Positions 10,006 through 21,177 of a DNA stretch of 64,000 nt are shown piece by piece. The DNA lies in the NCBI GenBank assembly GCA_001599935.1, contig BCIJ01000030.1, forward strand, positions 43,062 to 107,061, in the 5' to 3' direction. Every line of letters begins with the position of its first letter. The stretch's first letter is position 1. A model generated the notes under the pieces. That model made no database searches and was not told the DNA's origin. It saw only the letters and a list, made by a program, of their open reading frames with translations. Both the position numbers and the translations under genes were made by a program. Origin of the DNA: Holtermannia corniformis. Its lineage: Eukaryota; Basidiomycota; Tremellomycetes; Holtermanniales.

Positions 10006-10536
10006 CTTGTATCGTTAGGTTCGATATCAGAGCGAGGTGACCGTACCGAGCGATTTATGCTCTGGTGCGTGAAGGCCTAAGAGTACGCGTCAGGATGGCA
10101 TGTCAGCGCAATACAGGAGCGAAGCGCAGAAGAAAGCTGCCCATTGTGCCAGCTGCGATACCACAGCATCGTAGAGACAGAGGAGGGATCGCGAGCTCGA
10201 CGTCCTCGTGCGGTGAACCTTTGTATCCGAGGATTCCAGCTTGCGGTCAAGTGATCCTATGCTTGATCCTCTGTTCAGCCCGAGGTGGAGATGACGGCCG
10301 AGATTGCAACGCGATGGATCGTGCAAGATGGAAGATACTTGACAGGGCGGCCGCAAGCTGGCTGTCGTTGATCACGATAAGCGGTCAGCAATCTACGCAT
10401 TCGCGCGAGCTTGCACGATGCGATGCAGAGCGCGCTGGGGGAGCAGCGACCGCGCATCGTGGGATACAAGCTCAGCTTCGTAGCATCGCGATCGTCACAG
10501 CGTCCATACATTACTGATAGGACCCTGGACACTCAA
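10006..10536. other. Gene-free interval upstream of the 127-aa ORF
   Basis: About 530 bp between a minus-strand gene start and the 3' end of the alpha-galactosidase gene. No convincing coding frame, tRNA or repeat seen. The part next to 10006 should hold the promoter of the small ORF. Confidence 0.45.
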
Positions 10537-12808
10537 TCACTGCGGTGAGATGGTGATCACACGGCTTTGGTGGTCGCCCTTCCAATAGAGCTCGATCCCG
10601 GCGCCCATGAGTGTTGCACCCGTGAATGACCCAAGTGAACCCTCGTCGACAATCTCGACGTCGTATCGGCTCGCGCGCTCGAGCGCCTGCAGCCGCAGTG
10701 GCGGGGCGCGCTCGTGGATGCGACCGCTGATTGCAAACGCAAAGACGACTGCTTGGCCGCCGCGTGCGAGGTATTGCGCCGCGGGGTAGTTGCTGCTCTG
10801 GGGCGAGGCGAGGCGGTACAGCTCCCCAGTGACGATCAGCGGGTTCAGCCGTTCCCCAAGTGCAATGTACCGCTTGATGTCGTCCTGGTCCTCGACCGCC
10901 AGAGCGTTCGGGTCGAGCTCGAGGCCAAAGCTGCCACACATGAGAGCTACGTGCGCTCTGAACCGTAGCGGCGTCGATCGCCCCGTTTGGTGGTTTGGAC
11001 TGGCCGAGATGTGGCCTGCCAAGCTCGCGGCGGGGTAGACGAGCGAGTGGCCGAATTGGATGTGCAGCCTGTCGACTGGGTCTGTATTGTCGCTCGTCCA
11101 TGTCTGTGGAAAGTAGTGGAGCATGCCGGGATCGAGGCGGCCGCCGCCCGATGAGCAGTTTTCAAACAGGACCAAAGGGAACCGAGTGGTGAGCTCGTCC
11201 AGGAGCCGGTAGAGGCCTAGCATGTAGGCGTGAGCGGTCGCGTCGGATGGGAGCTCGTGCATGCCCCGGTTACAGTCCCACTTGACATAGGTGATGTTTG
11301 CGGATCGCAGCAGCGTGCCGAGTGCGTCGAGCAGGTAGTCTTGGACCGGGCGCTGCGAGAGGTCGAGAACAAGCTGATGGCGCTGCTGCGTCGGTTCGAG
11401 ACGGGCGCTGCGTAGCGCCCATTCCGGGTGAGCAGTGTATAGATCCGAACACGGGTTGACCATCTCTGGCTCGACCCAGAGCCCGAACGCCATCTTGTCG
11501 TTTGTATCGGCGACGGCCAACGCATTGATTTTATCGATCAACGCTGCCAGTCCGCCGGGAAAGCGCTTCGGATTCACGACCCAGTCGCCCAAGCCGGCAG
11601 CTTTGTTGACCCTCGGGTGTGCGTCGCCAAACCAGCCATCGTCCATGACGAACAGCTTGACGCCGAGTGAGGCGGCGGATTCGGCAATGGGATAGAGCTT
11701 TGCGGCGTCCATGTTGAAGTAGGTGGCCTCCCAGTTGTTGAGCAGGACCGGGCGCGGGTTCTGCGCCCACTGCGAGCGGCACAGGTGGGTTTGGTAGAGT
11801 GAGTGGTAGGTCCGGCTGAGGGCGCCGAGGCCGGTGGCAGAGTAAACGGCGACGCATTCGGGTGTGGAAAAACTCTCGCCTGGGCACAGACGGTGTGACA
11901 GATGCAGCGGGTTGAGCCCGATCGTCGTGCGGATGCTTGCATCAGCGCTCTGTTCGACGCTGGCGGCAAACGAGCCAGAGTAGACTAGGCTGAAGCCGAA
12001 ACCGTCGCCGTGGGTTTCCGTCGTGTCGCGCGAGACGAGGCCGATGAACGGGTTGTGCAGGTGTGATGAAAAGCCCGTGGTACTGCTGATCGCTTGAGAG
12101 CCAGGCTGGACTTGACGGCGTACCGGTCTCGCTTCGGTCGCCCAGTCGCCCGAGAGGTGCAGCAGATCCCACCCAGCGGTCGAGGGAGCAAAGTCGAGGC
12201 TGAGACTAGCGACGTGCTGGATCTCGACGGGTGCTGTCCCGTTGTTGATGACTCGAGCGGAACGGGCGATGGCAGGGTAGGCTGCAAAGATGGTATACGA
12301 GAGCAAGACGGTCAAGCCGCTCTGGGCGTCGTCGAGCTGCAGCACGAGCGTCTCGGCCTCGTCAGCCGCTGCAAACGTCGCTGGCAGGCCGTCGAGCGCT
12401 GGTTTGCCCTTGATGACCTCGAACCGAGTATAGCTCAGCTGGGTGGTCGTATCGCCATCAGCCCGACGGATCCGGTATGCGGGTGGCCGGAAATCGGATC
12501 GTCCGAGCTCGCCGTATTCGCGTCTTTGACGGCCCAGAGGACCGACCCAGCCGCGCAGTGTGGTTGCTTGAGAGCGAGCTGGGGGGCCCGAGGGTGAGCC
12601 AAAGTGAATGTGTTCCAGGTCGAGGCTGGGAGTGACGGCGAGGATGTACGACGCGGCGGCGTTGCCGAGGGTGAATGTAGGATGGGCGTCTAGAGACACG
12701 GTGATGACTGTGGTGGTCAGCTTGGTGCGAGTCCAGCAGGGTGATGAGATGGGCGACTGGATGCTGGGATCGACGAAATGGCAAGCAGCAGGAGGACTGA
12801 CGGCTCAT
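10537..12808 (-). CDS. GH36 alpha-galactosidase
   Basis: The long exon (12707-10537) has no suitable ATG at its start. A 7-nt first exon (12808-12802, coding MS plus one base) joined across a 94-nt intron (12801-12708, GTCAGT donor, CACAG acceptor) gives an in-phase 725-aa protein. The centre carries the GH36 signature: VMDDGWFG, GLWVEPEMVNP, YVKWDCNRGM (the Asp of KWD is the catalytic nucleophile), ENCSSGGGRLDPG, and TSDNTDPVDR (the Asp of SDN is the acid/base). The enzyme releases alpha-linked galactose from raffinose-family oligosaccharides or melibiose. Without a signal peptide it should be intracellular, so substrate must be imported. It diverges from the cyclin-Asa1 gene. Confidence 0.95.
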
Positions 12809-13409
12809 GGTGTCGACCTCGTCGCGAGTAGTCACTCTCGACTCTTGCTTCAGCACTATCAGTACTGCGGTACACACTGAGCGGGTCAGCAGGTCAGTAC
12901 GGCCATGGCGGTCAGCGTCGGCCGCTATAAGCATCAGCGGCGGCCATGGTCAGCGTTCTCCCCACGGTCGTCGGACGATCACGATCCTCGGCGTCGTGTG
13001 CAGTGACATGGTGTTGGGAGGCGAGTACGGCGGCCGAGCAGAGGCCAGGAGCAGGCGGCGCTGCGAGCTAGAGGCGAGGAAGGATGCCCAAGGTCGAGAT
13101 GGAGCCGGCAAACGCGAGGTGATGGTGCTGTCTGTCAGTGTCGGTGTCTGTATGCGTGTTGAGCGTGCTGCGCAGTCTGTAGACCATCTCGACAGTCTTC
13201 TCACTCGCTCTGGCGTCCCTCTGATGCCATGTCGAGCGGGATGAAGCCGAGCATGGTCACTGGTCGACGAAGAGGACAGCACCACCACGCACGTTCATGC
13301 ATCACCATCCTCATCATCCACGACGACGACGACGGCGACAGCGACGATAGGGATCGATAGCTTGCTGATCCTGTCCAGCACTGTGCTCTCGAGCGTCGCA
13401 GTCGGCGCA
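12809..13409. promoter_or_regulatory. Divergent promoter region, alpha-galactosidase / cyclin-Asa1
   Basis: About 600 bp between two divergent ATGs. It contains two imperfect copies of a CGGCCATGG...GTCAGCGT block (near 12900 and 12945) and GAC-triplet runs near 13320-13345. No gene or clear TATA box is seen. Confidence 0.4.
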
Positions 13410-16400
13410 ATGGCGAGCAGCACCACCACCCACCTCGACCTCGCATCGTTCCCTACGCCGAGGCTGCTGCAGATGCTCGCTTCCCTGCTCTCACAGATCG
13501 CATCAGCAAACGACAGGATCAGGTCGACCGAGCCTCCCGCGTTCCCGTCGTCGTCGCCAGCGCCGAGTCGGAGCGACATGTTCACAGCGTCCCAGCACTC
13601 GCTCGCTCAGCCCAGCAGTCTGCTCTGCTTTCACGCACGCAACGTTCCCAGCATCACCATCGAGGCCTATCTGCTCAGGATCCTCAAGTACTGCCCGACC
13701 ACCAACGAGGTCTTTCTCGGCCTCCTCGTCTACTTTGACCGGATGAGCAAGATTGGCGTCGGCCCAGGTCTAGCTTGTGATGGCGCCGATGCCAGTGACG
13801 GGACGAGCAGTAGCTGTACAAACCCAGACGCCGACACCGACACCGACTCGGGCGACTCGCATCCCCAAACAGGCTTCGCCATAGACAGCTTCAACGTCCA
13901 CCGTCTCGTGATAGCAGGCGTCACCGTCGCGTCCAAGTTTTTCTCAGGTGGGTCTGCGTGCTGTGCGAGCGAGCAGAGACTGGATGCGCACCGTGTTGGA
14001 ATCGCTCTGGCATTGCCGTGTGCACGGCTAGAGAATATGGTGCTGGGAACGAGGTCGCAACGTCACCTCGCTCTCACGCTCGACCTCGGCCGGATGCTAC
14101 GGCAGCGATAGTGAGCACTTCAGATGGGCCTGGTCCAAGATCACACCGTCGTAGTCAACACTCTCAAGTTCACCCCGGATTTCGGGCTACGGCCTACACT
14201 CTGTCTGTGAGCTTTGACCCGTGGGCGAGAGGGGAGTTTTGGCAAGCCACAGTCGGTGCAAGGACTCCTTGGCAGTGCAGCTTGTCACTCGAGACGAGCG
14301 TCGTGAGCGTCGTAGACTCAAGCCGATGGCGAGACGAGCCCGTCTACACCTTTGGTCTTGTCAAGGTCTGCTTTTTCACTTTCGCGAACCCGTCTCGAGG
14401 TCTCATAACGACGGAATCGTGCCATGCTCTGGAGCTTGCATGTCTTCGTCCGCTAGCCCGCTACCCTGGACCACGATTCGGCGCCTGAGCATGCCCATGG
14501 GACTGCAGCGGTTCATGCGATCGCGTTGTGTTTCAACAGCGTTGAAAGCAGCACCGGCGCCTCACACTCGGTCGATCAAGACTGTCGTAGCAGCGTGAAG
14601 CTGTCATCGCACAATGGTAGACAGTGAGCTTGGGCAATCTGGCGCAGCACGGCATGATATGACAACCGACAGCGGTTGTCAATCTTGAATGTACTGCGCC
14701 GGATGATCGCTCATATGCTATGTGGCTGTGTGAGGATAGGATCTGAACCGAGTACGCGTTCAAGAACGTCTTGCCTCTTCGAGGAACGCGACATGCGGCA
14801 TCCGAGGCACATCACTGTCACGACGCGGAGCAACTGCTCAGCAAACAGATCACTGTGTCCATCAGTAGCATGCTGTGCTGTCTCCTACTTCTCAAACCCA
14901 GCTGTCGCGCTACATCGCTCCTCACCCCAAGCTCACGCCAACTCCCCAGACGTCTTTTACACCAACTCGCGCTACGCCAAAGTCGGCGGCCTGCCGCACA
15001 ACGAGCTCAACCAGCTCGAACTCCAGTTCCTCCTCCTGAACGACTTTCGGCTCGTGATCCCGCTCGAGGAGATGCAGCGCTACGGGGATCAACTGCTGGC
15101 GTACTGGGATGGCAAGGAGGCCGAGGCGGCCGAGCGTTCAAACCACACCGAGGTAGCGGAGCCAACCCCGGCGGAGCCAGCAACGGAGCCAGTAAAGCCA
15201 GAGCAACAAAACAGCCAGCAGACCAACGGCCAACTTGCTGGCAAGAGGACCAACGGCCAGGATGAGTATATGACCGACGCAACACCTCGGCCTCCCACAC
15301 CCGCGCCTGCGCCTTCCACCAGCTCATCCAACCTGACCGCCACTCGGCCCAAAGCGCCAACACCATTCCACATCCTGCGTTCGCACCAGGCTGCCATCTC
15401 GGCTAGCTCGTTCAACCCGAGCAACACGTTGTTATTCACGGGCGACTCGGAGGGCTATATCGCCATCACCGACTTGGCGACGCGGCGTGTGGTTGTGCAT
15501 TGGAAAGCGCATGATGGGGGCGTGCTCGGCGTCGAAGAGTGGGACGGGCAGCTTGTCAGGTGGGTGTCCATTTGCAAAGACTGAGGCGAGTCTGACAACA
15601 CAGCCACGGCCGCGACAACAAACTACTGATCCACGAGCCGTTCAACCTCTTGCCGGGGCCAACTGCCAACGGGCCCACACCGTCGGTTGCGCCGCCTCGC
15701 GTCGCGAAAACGCTCGATACCAACGCTTTGAACTTTTGCCGGTTCTCACTGTGCCCTGTACCAACCGACGGAGAGGCAGAGGCACTGCTTGCTGTACCCA
15801 ACACTGTTGATTCTGAAACTGTGAGTTCATACAGTGCGACCGAGCTGACATCAGGCGGATATCTATCACCTGCCGTCGCTGAAGCGACTACACGCGGCCA
15901 TCAATGCTAGTGCAGCGCGCACCAAATCCATGACCGACGGGGATACCCCTCGAACAGGTGTGTCCCCCGTACCGCACGCTCACTCAAGCTGACCCTACAG
16001 GCCTCATCATGTCCCTCCAACTCCATGTCTCGCCAAACACCCCAGCGTACCCGCGCCTGTTTCTTGGGCTTGAAGATGGTCGAGTCGAGCTGTGGGAATG
16101 TAGTCCTGGTGAGCGGGCGCGGATCGAAGTCGATGGCATCGAGCCTGTCCGGTCGTGGTGGGAGCAGCCTCACGATACAAGAGATCCAAAAGGCGATGAA
16201 CCGCGGTGGTGGCGTGTATGGGAGCAAAAGGCGCACAACGAGGCGGGTGAGTGCGCTCGAGTCAAGCATACCAGCAGGCTGACGGATCCAGTCATGGCGA
16301 CGGCGCTGTCGCCGGATCGAACGCTTGCGTTTTCCGTCTCGGCCGATCACTTGTTGTGTCGCTTTGTGCTTGATGTGGGTGCGCGCCTCAGATGGAACGG

Positions 16401-16775
16401 CACTGACGACGTAGGCGGGTCCTGAGCGGATGGCGGTACAACAAACGAAATCGATCGGGAATGCGTGCATACAGCTTAATCACGCCGGTACGGTCGTCGC
16501 CATCGGTAGCTGGCAGGGCGGGTCAGTCGCTTGTGATACAATATAGCATTAGCTGACATGACAGGATCCACCTGTTCTCTACGGCGAGTCTCAAACCGCT
16601 CGGTCGGCTCGACTATCACCGCGAGTCGTGCCAGACGATTGCGTTTGCACACGCTCCAGGAAATGGTACCGTGGCCGACGAGGACGAGGACGAGATGGAA
16701 CCGCGCGAGTCGTGGCTTGCGAGCGGGGGCAAGGACCGGCGCGTGGGCTTGTGGACGCTGGTCGAGTTGCGGTGA
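13410..16775 (+). CDS. Pho80-like cyclin fused in frame to Asa1-type WD40 protein
   Basis: Exons 13410-13947, 14950-15559, 15604-15820, 15855-15957, 16001-16246, 16292-16374, 16415-16521 and 16565-16775 close in phase to 704 aa. Residues ~35-240 are a Pho80/Pcl-type cyclin box: ITIEAYLLRILKYCP, then ASKFFSDVFYTN split by the first intron, then YAKVGGLPHNELNQLE. Such cyclins bind a Pho85-type kinase. A Glu/Pro/Thr-rich linker (~240-300) leads without stop or intron into a beta-propeller matching Asa1, the ASTRA-complex subunit: PFHILRSHQ, HGRDNKLLIHE and, at the end, ASGGKDRRVGLWTL. ASTRA works in PIKK maturation. If these are separate genes, the Asa1 start could be the ATG at 15270, but the cyclin would then lack a stop codon. 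Confidence 0.8.
13948..14949 (+). other. Exceptionally long (1,002 nt) intron in the cyclin
   Basis: The cyclin residues on either side (SKFFS|DVFYTN) are contiguous in the family, so the whole interval must be spliced out (GTGGGT donor, CCCCAG acceptor). Nearly all other introns here are 39-100 nt. Inside is a perfect 7-bp hairpin, GACAACC...GGTTGTC near 14661-14680, but no coding exon or clear tRNA or snoRNA was recognised. Confidence 0.7.
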
Positions 16776-16824
16776 GAGCTTGTTTGGGTCATTCTTGCAT
16801 TGCATTGCGCATCATGCATCGCGT

Positions 16825-17620
16825 TCACATTGTCACACTGGGTCTTGAGAACTCGGCGGAGCTCTCGGTGTCTTTGTTTGAGCGGGCACTGCGCGCTGCT
16901 TGGCGCCAGGCCATGGTACTCAGCACGCACAGTGCGAGCGAGACGAGGAAGAAGGGGAGTAGGAGCCATCGGATGGCGCGGTTCTGAGAACACTTTGTAC
17001 CCTGGTCGCTCGCGCTGAACCGGTTCCACAGCTCGCACGTCCACGCTTCTTGGGTTATGCCGGATACAGGATACGGGGCGTGGTAGATCCCTGTCCCGAT
17101 CGGCTCGAACAGCTCGAGCTGGATCGAGGGCGAGGACTGCGTGTAGCCGGTCGTGAACCCGAATGCGAGCACGCCGAGGATGAACGGAACGAAAGTATAG
17201 CTGGAAGCCCACGAATCTGCATGGCGGCGGTTGTACCACTGGGGGCATCAGCCTCGGCGCTGTAAAGCCGATGCATAGACACACTTTGGTCTCGCTCCTT
17301 GGATGCAGTGGCCAGAACAGGACGACAAGCGTCATCAAGACGCCCACGAACCCCCAAGCCGCAGCGATATACACGCTGGCATACACGCGTCGGTAGCCAT
17401 CCGCTGGCACGCTCGGGACGAGCCCATCAAGACCGTGCAGGCTCGAGTATGCTGAACGAGGATCAGGGTTAGGGTCAACGATCGCTTGGAGCGCGACAAT
17501 GGCGATGGAGAGGGCTAACAAGACCAGGGCGAGGGCGAGGCGCGGCCACTATGCGGCTCAGTACAGTCGGTATGGTGGTGATGCGGTACCGACCGTGTAT
17601 GCGAACCCGTTGGATCTCAT
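16825..17620 (-). CDS. Four-helix (tetraspan, MARVEL/Sur7-like) membrane protein
   Basis: Exons 17620-17594, 17548-17281 and 17216-16825 join in phase to 228 aa. Four hydrophobic helices are visible: RLALALVLLALSIAIVALQ, YIAAAWGFVGVLMTLVVLF, FVPFILGVLAFGFTTG and RWLLLPFFLVSLALCVLS. The loop between helices 3 and 4 contains two cysteines (WTCELW, GTKCSQ), as in claudin-, MARVEL- and Sur7-like tetraspans that organise plasma-membrane domains. The tail after helix 4 is short and charged. It is convergent with the cyclin-Asa1 gene, 49 bp apart. The family assignment rests on topology only. Confidence 0.75.
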
Positions 17621-18219
17621 GCTGACTTGCTGACTGAGGTACTCAAACTCGTACACCTTTATGCATGTTCGCTTGCATCTCATTACTCGACAGCATGTTC
17701 TCATGACCTCATGCTGTGCACAAGACTCACTTGGCGACGGCGCCGAGGACGAGTCTAACAGCACGAAGCGTATCTTACCCTGCGAAAGGCAGTGCAGGAC
17801 CGCCGCAGAGGATCCGCAAAGGCGTCGCGACTGAGAGTCCTTTGCGGGGCGTGCTTCCTCTACTGCGCAATGATGGTTCACTAGCCACCCTGGGTCACAC
17901 TTTGGCAGAGGTCGGAGCACAGAATGTAAAGGCATCCGGGTTGGCCAGGACACATTGGATACGAAATAGTACACAGAGAGTCGATCGTGAACGTAGTAGG
18001 CAAACAACGCATCGGCGTCCCACCTACTCTGCGCTGCTGCTTCGGTTCGCTGCTCATCGATGGGAGCTGCCTGTTTTGCGCTTCTAAACCGCCAAGTATA
18101 TATCAGCTGTGATGGTGCCCAGCGGCGCTAGGGCTTGCCGCGTCACTGGCTTGCACTGAAACAGCACAGCAGTCAGGTCGTGCAATGCTGTACATGTATG
18201 CTGGGGCTATCATAACCAA
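17621..18219. other. Gene-free interval
   Basis: About 600 bp upstream of the tetraspan gene and downstream of ILV3. A TATATA lies near 18094. No coding frame with ATG and recognisable protein, and no tRNA, was found. Confidence 0.45.
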
Positions 18220-20663
18220 TCAGTTGAGCTTGTTGAACTCTTCGTACTCTGCGTCGGGCAGGTCGGTGACGCAGCCCGAGCTCGCGTCGGATACGTTCCG
18301 GGCGTACTTGAGCAGCGTACCCTGCGTGACCTGGGCACAGGGTCAGCCGGCAGACATACGAAACCAAACCGCACGACGGACGGCGCTAATTGAGCAACGC
18401 CGGCCGATGATTCGCGTTGAATGAAAAACTCACTCTAAGAGGCGGTCGAACCCAAGCTTTCCGTCGGCGAGTCATCTCCTCGTCTGAAACGTTGACGTCG
18501 ATGGTGCACTTTACCGCATCAATGTGGATGATGTCTCCGTCTTGAACGAGGGCGATTGGCCCGCCCACATACGCTTCGGGACAACAATGGCCTGGATGAC
18601 CAGCGTCAACAACGGCAACAACATGCAGGAAATGTCAGATACTCACCAATGATCATGCCGTGCGAGCTGAACAAGATTAGCACCGACTGACATCACGTGA
18701 GCCAACTGACCCTCCCGAGAAGCGACCGTCGGTGATACAGCTGACCGACTTGCCGAGGCCGGCGCCCATGACGAGCGATGTTGGCTTGAGCATCTCGGGC
18801 ATACCTGGGTTGTCAGCTACGTCCTGTCACAAGGGACGGACCTACCTGGACCACCCTTGGGACCAAGGTATCGCAGCACAGCAACCGCCTTGAGGTCGGG
18901 TGAAAACTTGCCGTCCTCGACCGCCTTGACAAAGCTCGCTTCGTCGTCGAACGCATGGCAGACCCCGGTAAAGCTGAGACCTTCTTTGCCAGTGATCTTG
19001 GCGACGGCACCCTTGGGCGCGAGGTTACCGCGCAAGATGCGGATATGGCCCGTCTCCTTGATCGGGTTGCTGACGGGCCGGATCACCTGCTGGCCTTCCC
19101 ACAGGTGACCGTGCTTGTGGACCCATCGGTCGACGTTTTCGCCAATCGTCTTGCCCGTGACAGTCATGGTGTCGCCCGTCATGATGCCCTGCTTGATGAG
19201 GTAGTGGATCACGCCTGGCGAGCGTCAGCGAGCGCAACCTGAATCATGGGCTAGACTGACTGGGGATGCCGCCAATCTTGTGCACGTCCTCCATGACGAA
19301 CTGGCCACTCGGCTTGAGGTCGGCGAGGAACGGGACGCGGTCCGAGACCTTTTGAAAGTCGTCAATGTTGAGCTCGACGTTGACGGAGCGCGCGATGGCG
19401 AGCAAGTGGAGGACGGCGTTGGTGGAACCGCCGAGGGCCATGGTGAGGGCCTGTGCCGTCAGCACGGTCTATGACCGACCCGGAAGACTAACCATGGCGT
19501 TCTCAAACGCCTGGCGCGTCATGATATCCCGCGGAAGCAGGTTCTTCTCGAGCAGGTTGCGCATCACGGCACCAACGTTCATGCACTCGTCGAGCTTTTC
19601 AGGGTATTCGGCTGGGTATGAGGATGAGCCTGGGACAGTCATGCCGAGGGCTTCGGTCGCCGACGCCATCGTGTTGGCCGTGTACATCTGTCGGTCAGTA
19701 TATGTCGAGGCACAGCCAAAGACGCACCCCGCCGCAAGCACCCGGGCCAGGGCACGAGTTGCGGATCGTGTCGGCGCGCGTCTTTTCAGCCTCGTCCGTC
19801 TGCCCCTCTTGCAGGTAGCGACCGTACGACTGAAAGGCCGAGACAATGTCGAGCTTTTCGCCGCCGCAGCCTTGGCCTGGGCGGATCGTGCCGCCGTAGA
19901 CCATGAGTCCGGGACGGTTCAGGCGACCGAGCGCGATCAGGGTACCGGGCATGTTCTTGTCGCAGCCGGGGACGACGACCATGCCGTCGAGCCAGTGGCC
20001 GGCCGCGGCGGATTCGACCTGGTCGGCGATGAGGTCGCGCGACTGGAGCGAGTAGGACACTGCGGGGTTAGCTATGCACCTGGAGCGGAGCGTGCGCAGC
20101 GGTGGCAGACGAGCTGTATGCCGAGCCAGACCAGGCGTACACGCGCGCAGCTCGATGCCGCGTCGCAGCTGCGTTTAACAACCTACACGCTCTGCCACAC
20201 GCTTAGATGGGACCGAGACGACTCACTGCCAAAGGTACCCATGCTGATGCCATCGCTGACACCGACGGTGCCAAACTGGTAACCGATCAAGCCTGCGTCG
20301 GCGAGCGACTTTTTAATGTGCTGGCCGAGGCCGAGCAGGTGGCGGTTGCACGGGTTGCCCTCGTACCTGGGTGGATGAGCTAGGTGACTCGCGAGAGTTG
20401 CACACGGACCAGACGCTAGCAACGCCGACCATGGCCTTGTCAAAGTCGGCTTTAGTGTCGACGCCCTCGGTTGCATACAGCATGGCCTACGGTTCATCAG
20501 CGCAATGCTTCGAGTCTGATTGGCCAGCACTCGCCTGGCTCGCCCCCTGCGCTTTAGGCTGCGTGATCGTGCGCGAGTAGCGGTTCAGTCCTTCTTGAGC
20601 GTGCTGCCGAGCGCTCGTACTCAGCAGGCGCGAGTGCTGCGCGATCGCCGAGCTGACGCGCAT
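18220..20663 (-). CDS. ILV3: Dihydroxy-acid dehydratase, mitochondrial
   Basis: About ten exons run from the ATG at 20663 to a TGA at 18222-18220. The N-terminus ([20 protein letters not shown]) is a typical mitochondrial presequence, followed by [18 protein letters not shown]. Iron-sulphur ligands and signatures are present: [45 protein letters not shown] and, near the end, FSGG|SHGMIIG and [15 protein letters not shown]. The enzyme dehydrates dihydroxy-isovalerate and dihydroxy-methylvalerate in the valine, isoleucine and pantothenate pathways. The intron at 20534-20487 appears to use a GC donor (GCGAGT...TAG), because only that junction restores the conserved GASQAMLYAT. Confidence 0.95.
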
Positions 20664-20889
20664 AGTGAAAGGCCTTTTGGGAGCTCGAACGGCGGGAAGT
20701 GACGAGTTTTGACCGGAAACAGGGCGCGTACAGAGAGCGCGTTTTGGATAGATGCAAGCGTGCTCTCGAGAGGATCCGAACAGTGGATCCTAACAGTGAA
20801 CGCTGTCGGTTTTGAATGTTTATAACGCGCAAGACGGTTGAGTGGAAAAAGCGGGTGCATCCGCGGATCATGATTATCAACGCGGTAAT

Positions 20890-20922
20890 TGCTAGCGTAA
20901 TGCTAGCGTGGTGCTAGGGCAA
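20890..20922. repeat. Three tandem 11-bp repeats upstream of ILV3
   Basis: TGCTAGCGTAA, TGCTAGCGTGG and TGCTAGGGCAA follow one another without gaps, about 230 nt upstream of the ILV3 ATG. They may be a promoter element. A TTATAAAC on the minus strand near 20820 could be the TATA box. The rest of 20664-21177 shows no gene. Confidence 0.7.
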
Positions 20923-21177
20923 GCCAGGACAGGCCGACAGCTGGCGGTCAACGTCGCGCGTTGTCGAGCCTGTATCATCTTGTACGCGCTTGCAGTAGTA
21001 CCATGAGAGCAACCGATGCGCCGAGATGATCCCATGCAGGCGCAGGTGTCTGGAGTATGCCGGATCGTCCGAGGCTCGGTAGACATTGTCTCGAGTGTGT
21101 CCTGCGATGCTTGCTCTGCGACTGTGCTGTATGCCCTCGTCTTGCCATGTATCGCTCATCCACCCGTTTGCTCATCA

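Noticed and set aside
10511..11525. Several long frames antisense to or out of phase with the alpha-galactosidase
   Set aside because: They overlap a gene with complete catalytic motifs and show shadow-like composition.
13958..14598. Two open frames inside the long cyclin intron
   Set aside because: Compositions look random and no ATG leads into a recognisable protein; inserting either would break the conserved cyclin box.
14735..14760. Possible tRNA T-arm on the minus strand (GGTTCAGATCC)
   Set aside because: The flanking 5-nt stems do not pair and no acceptor or anticodon arm could be drawn.
16825..17620. The four-helix protein as a pheromone receptor paired with the CAAX mini-ORFs
   Set aside because: STE3-type receptors have seven helices and about 350 or more residues; this protein has four helices and 228 residues.
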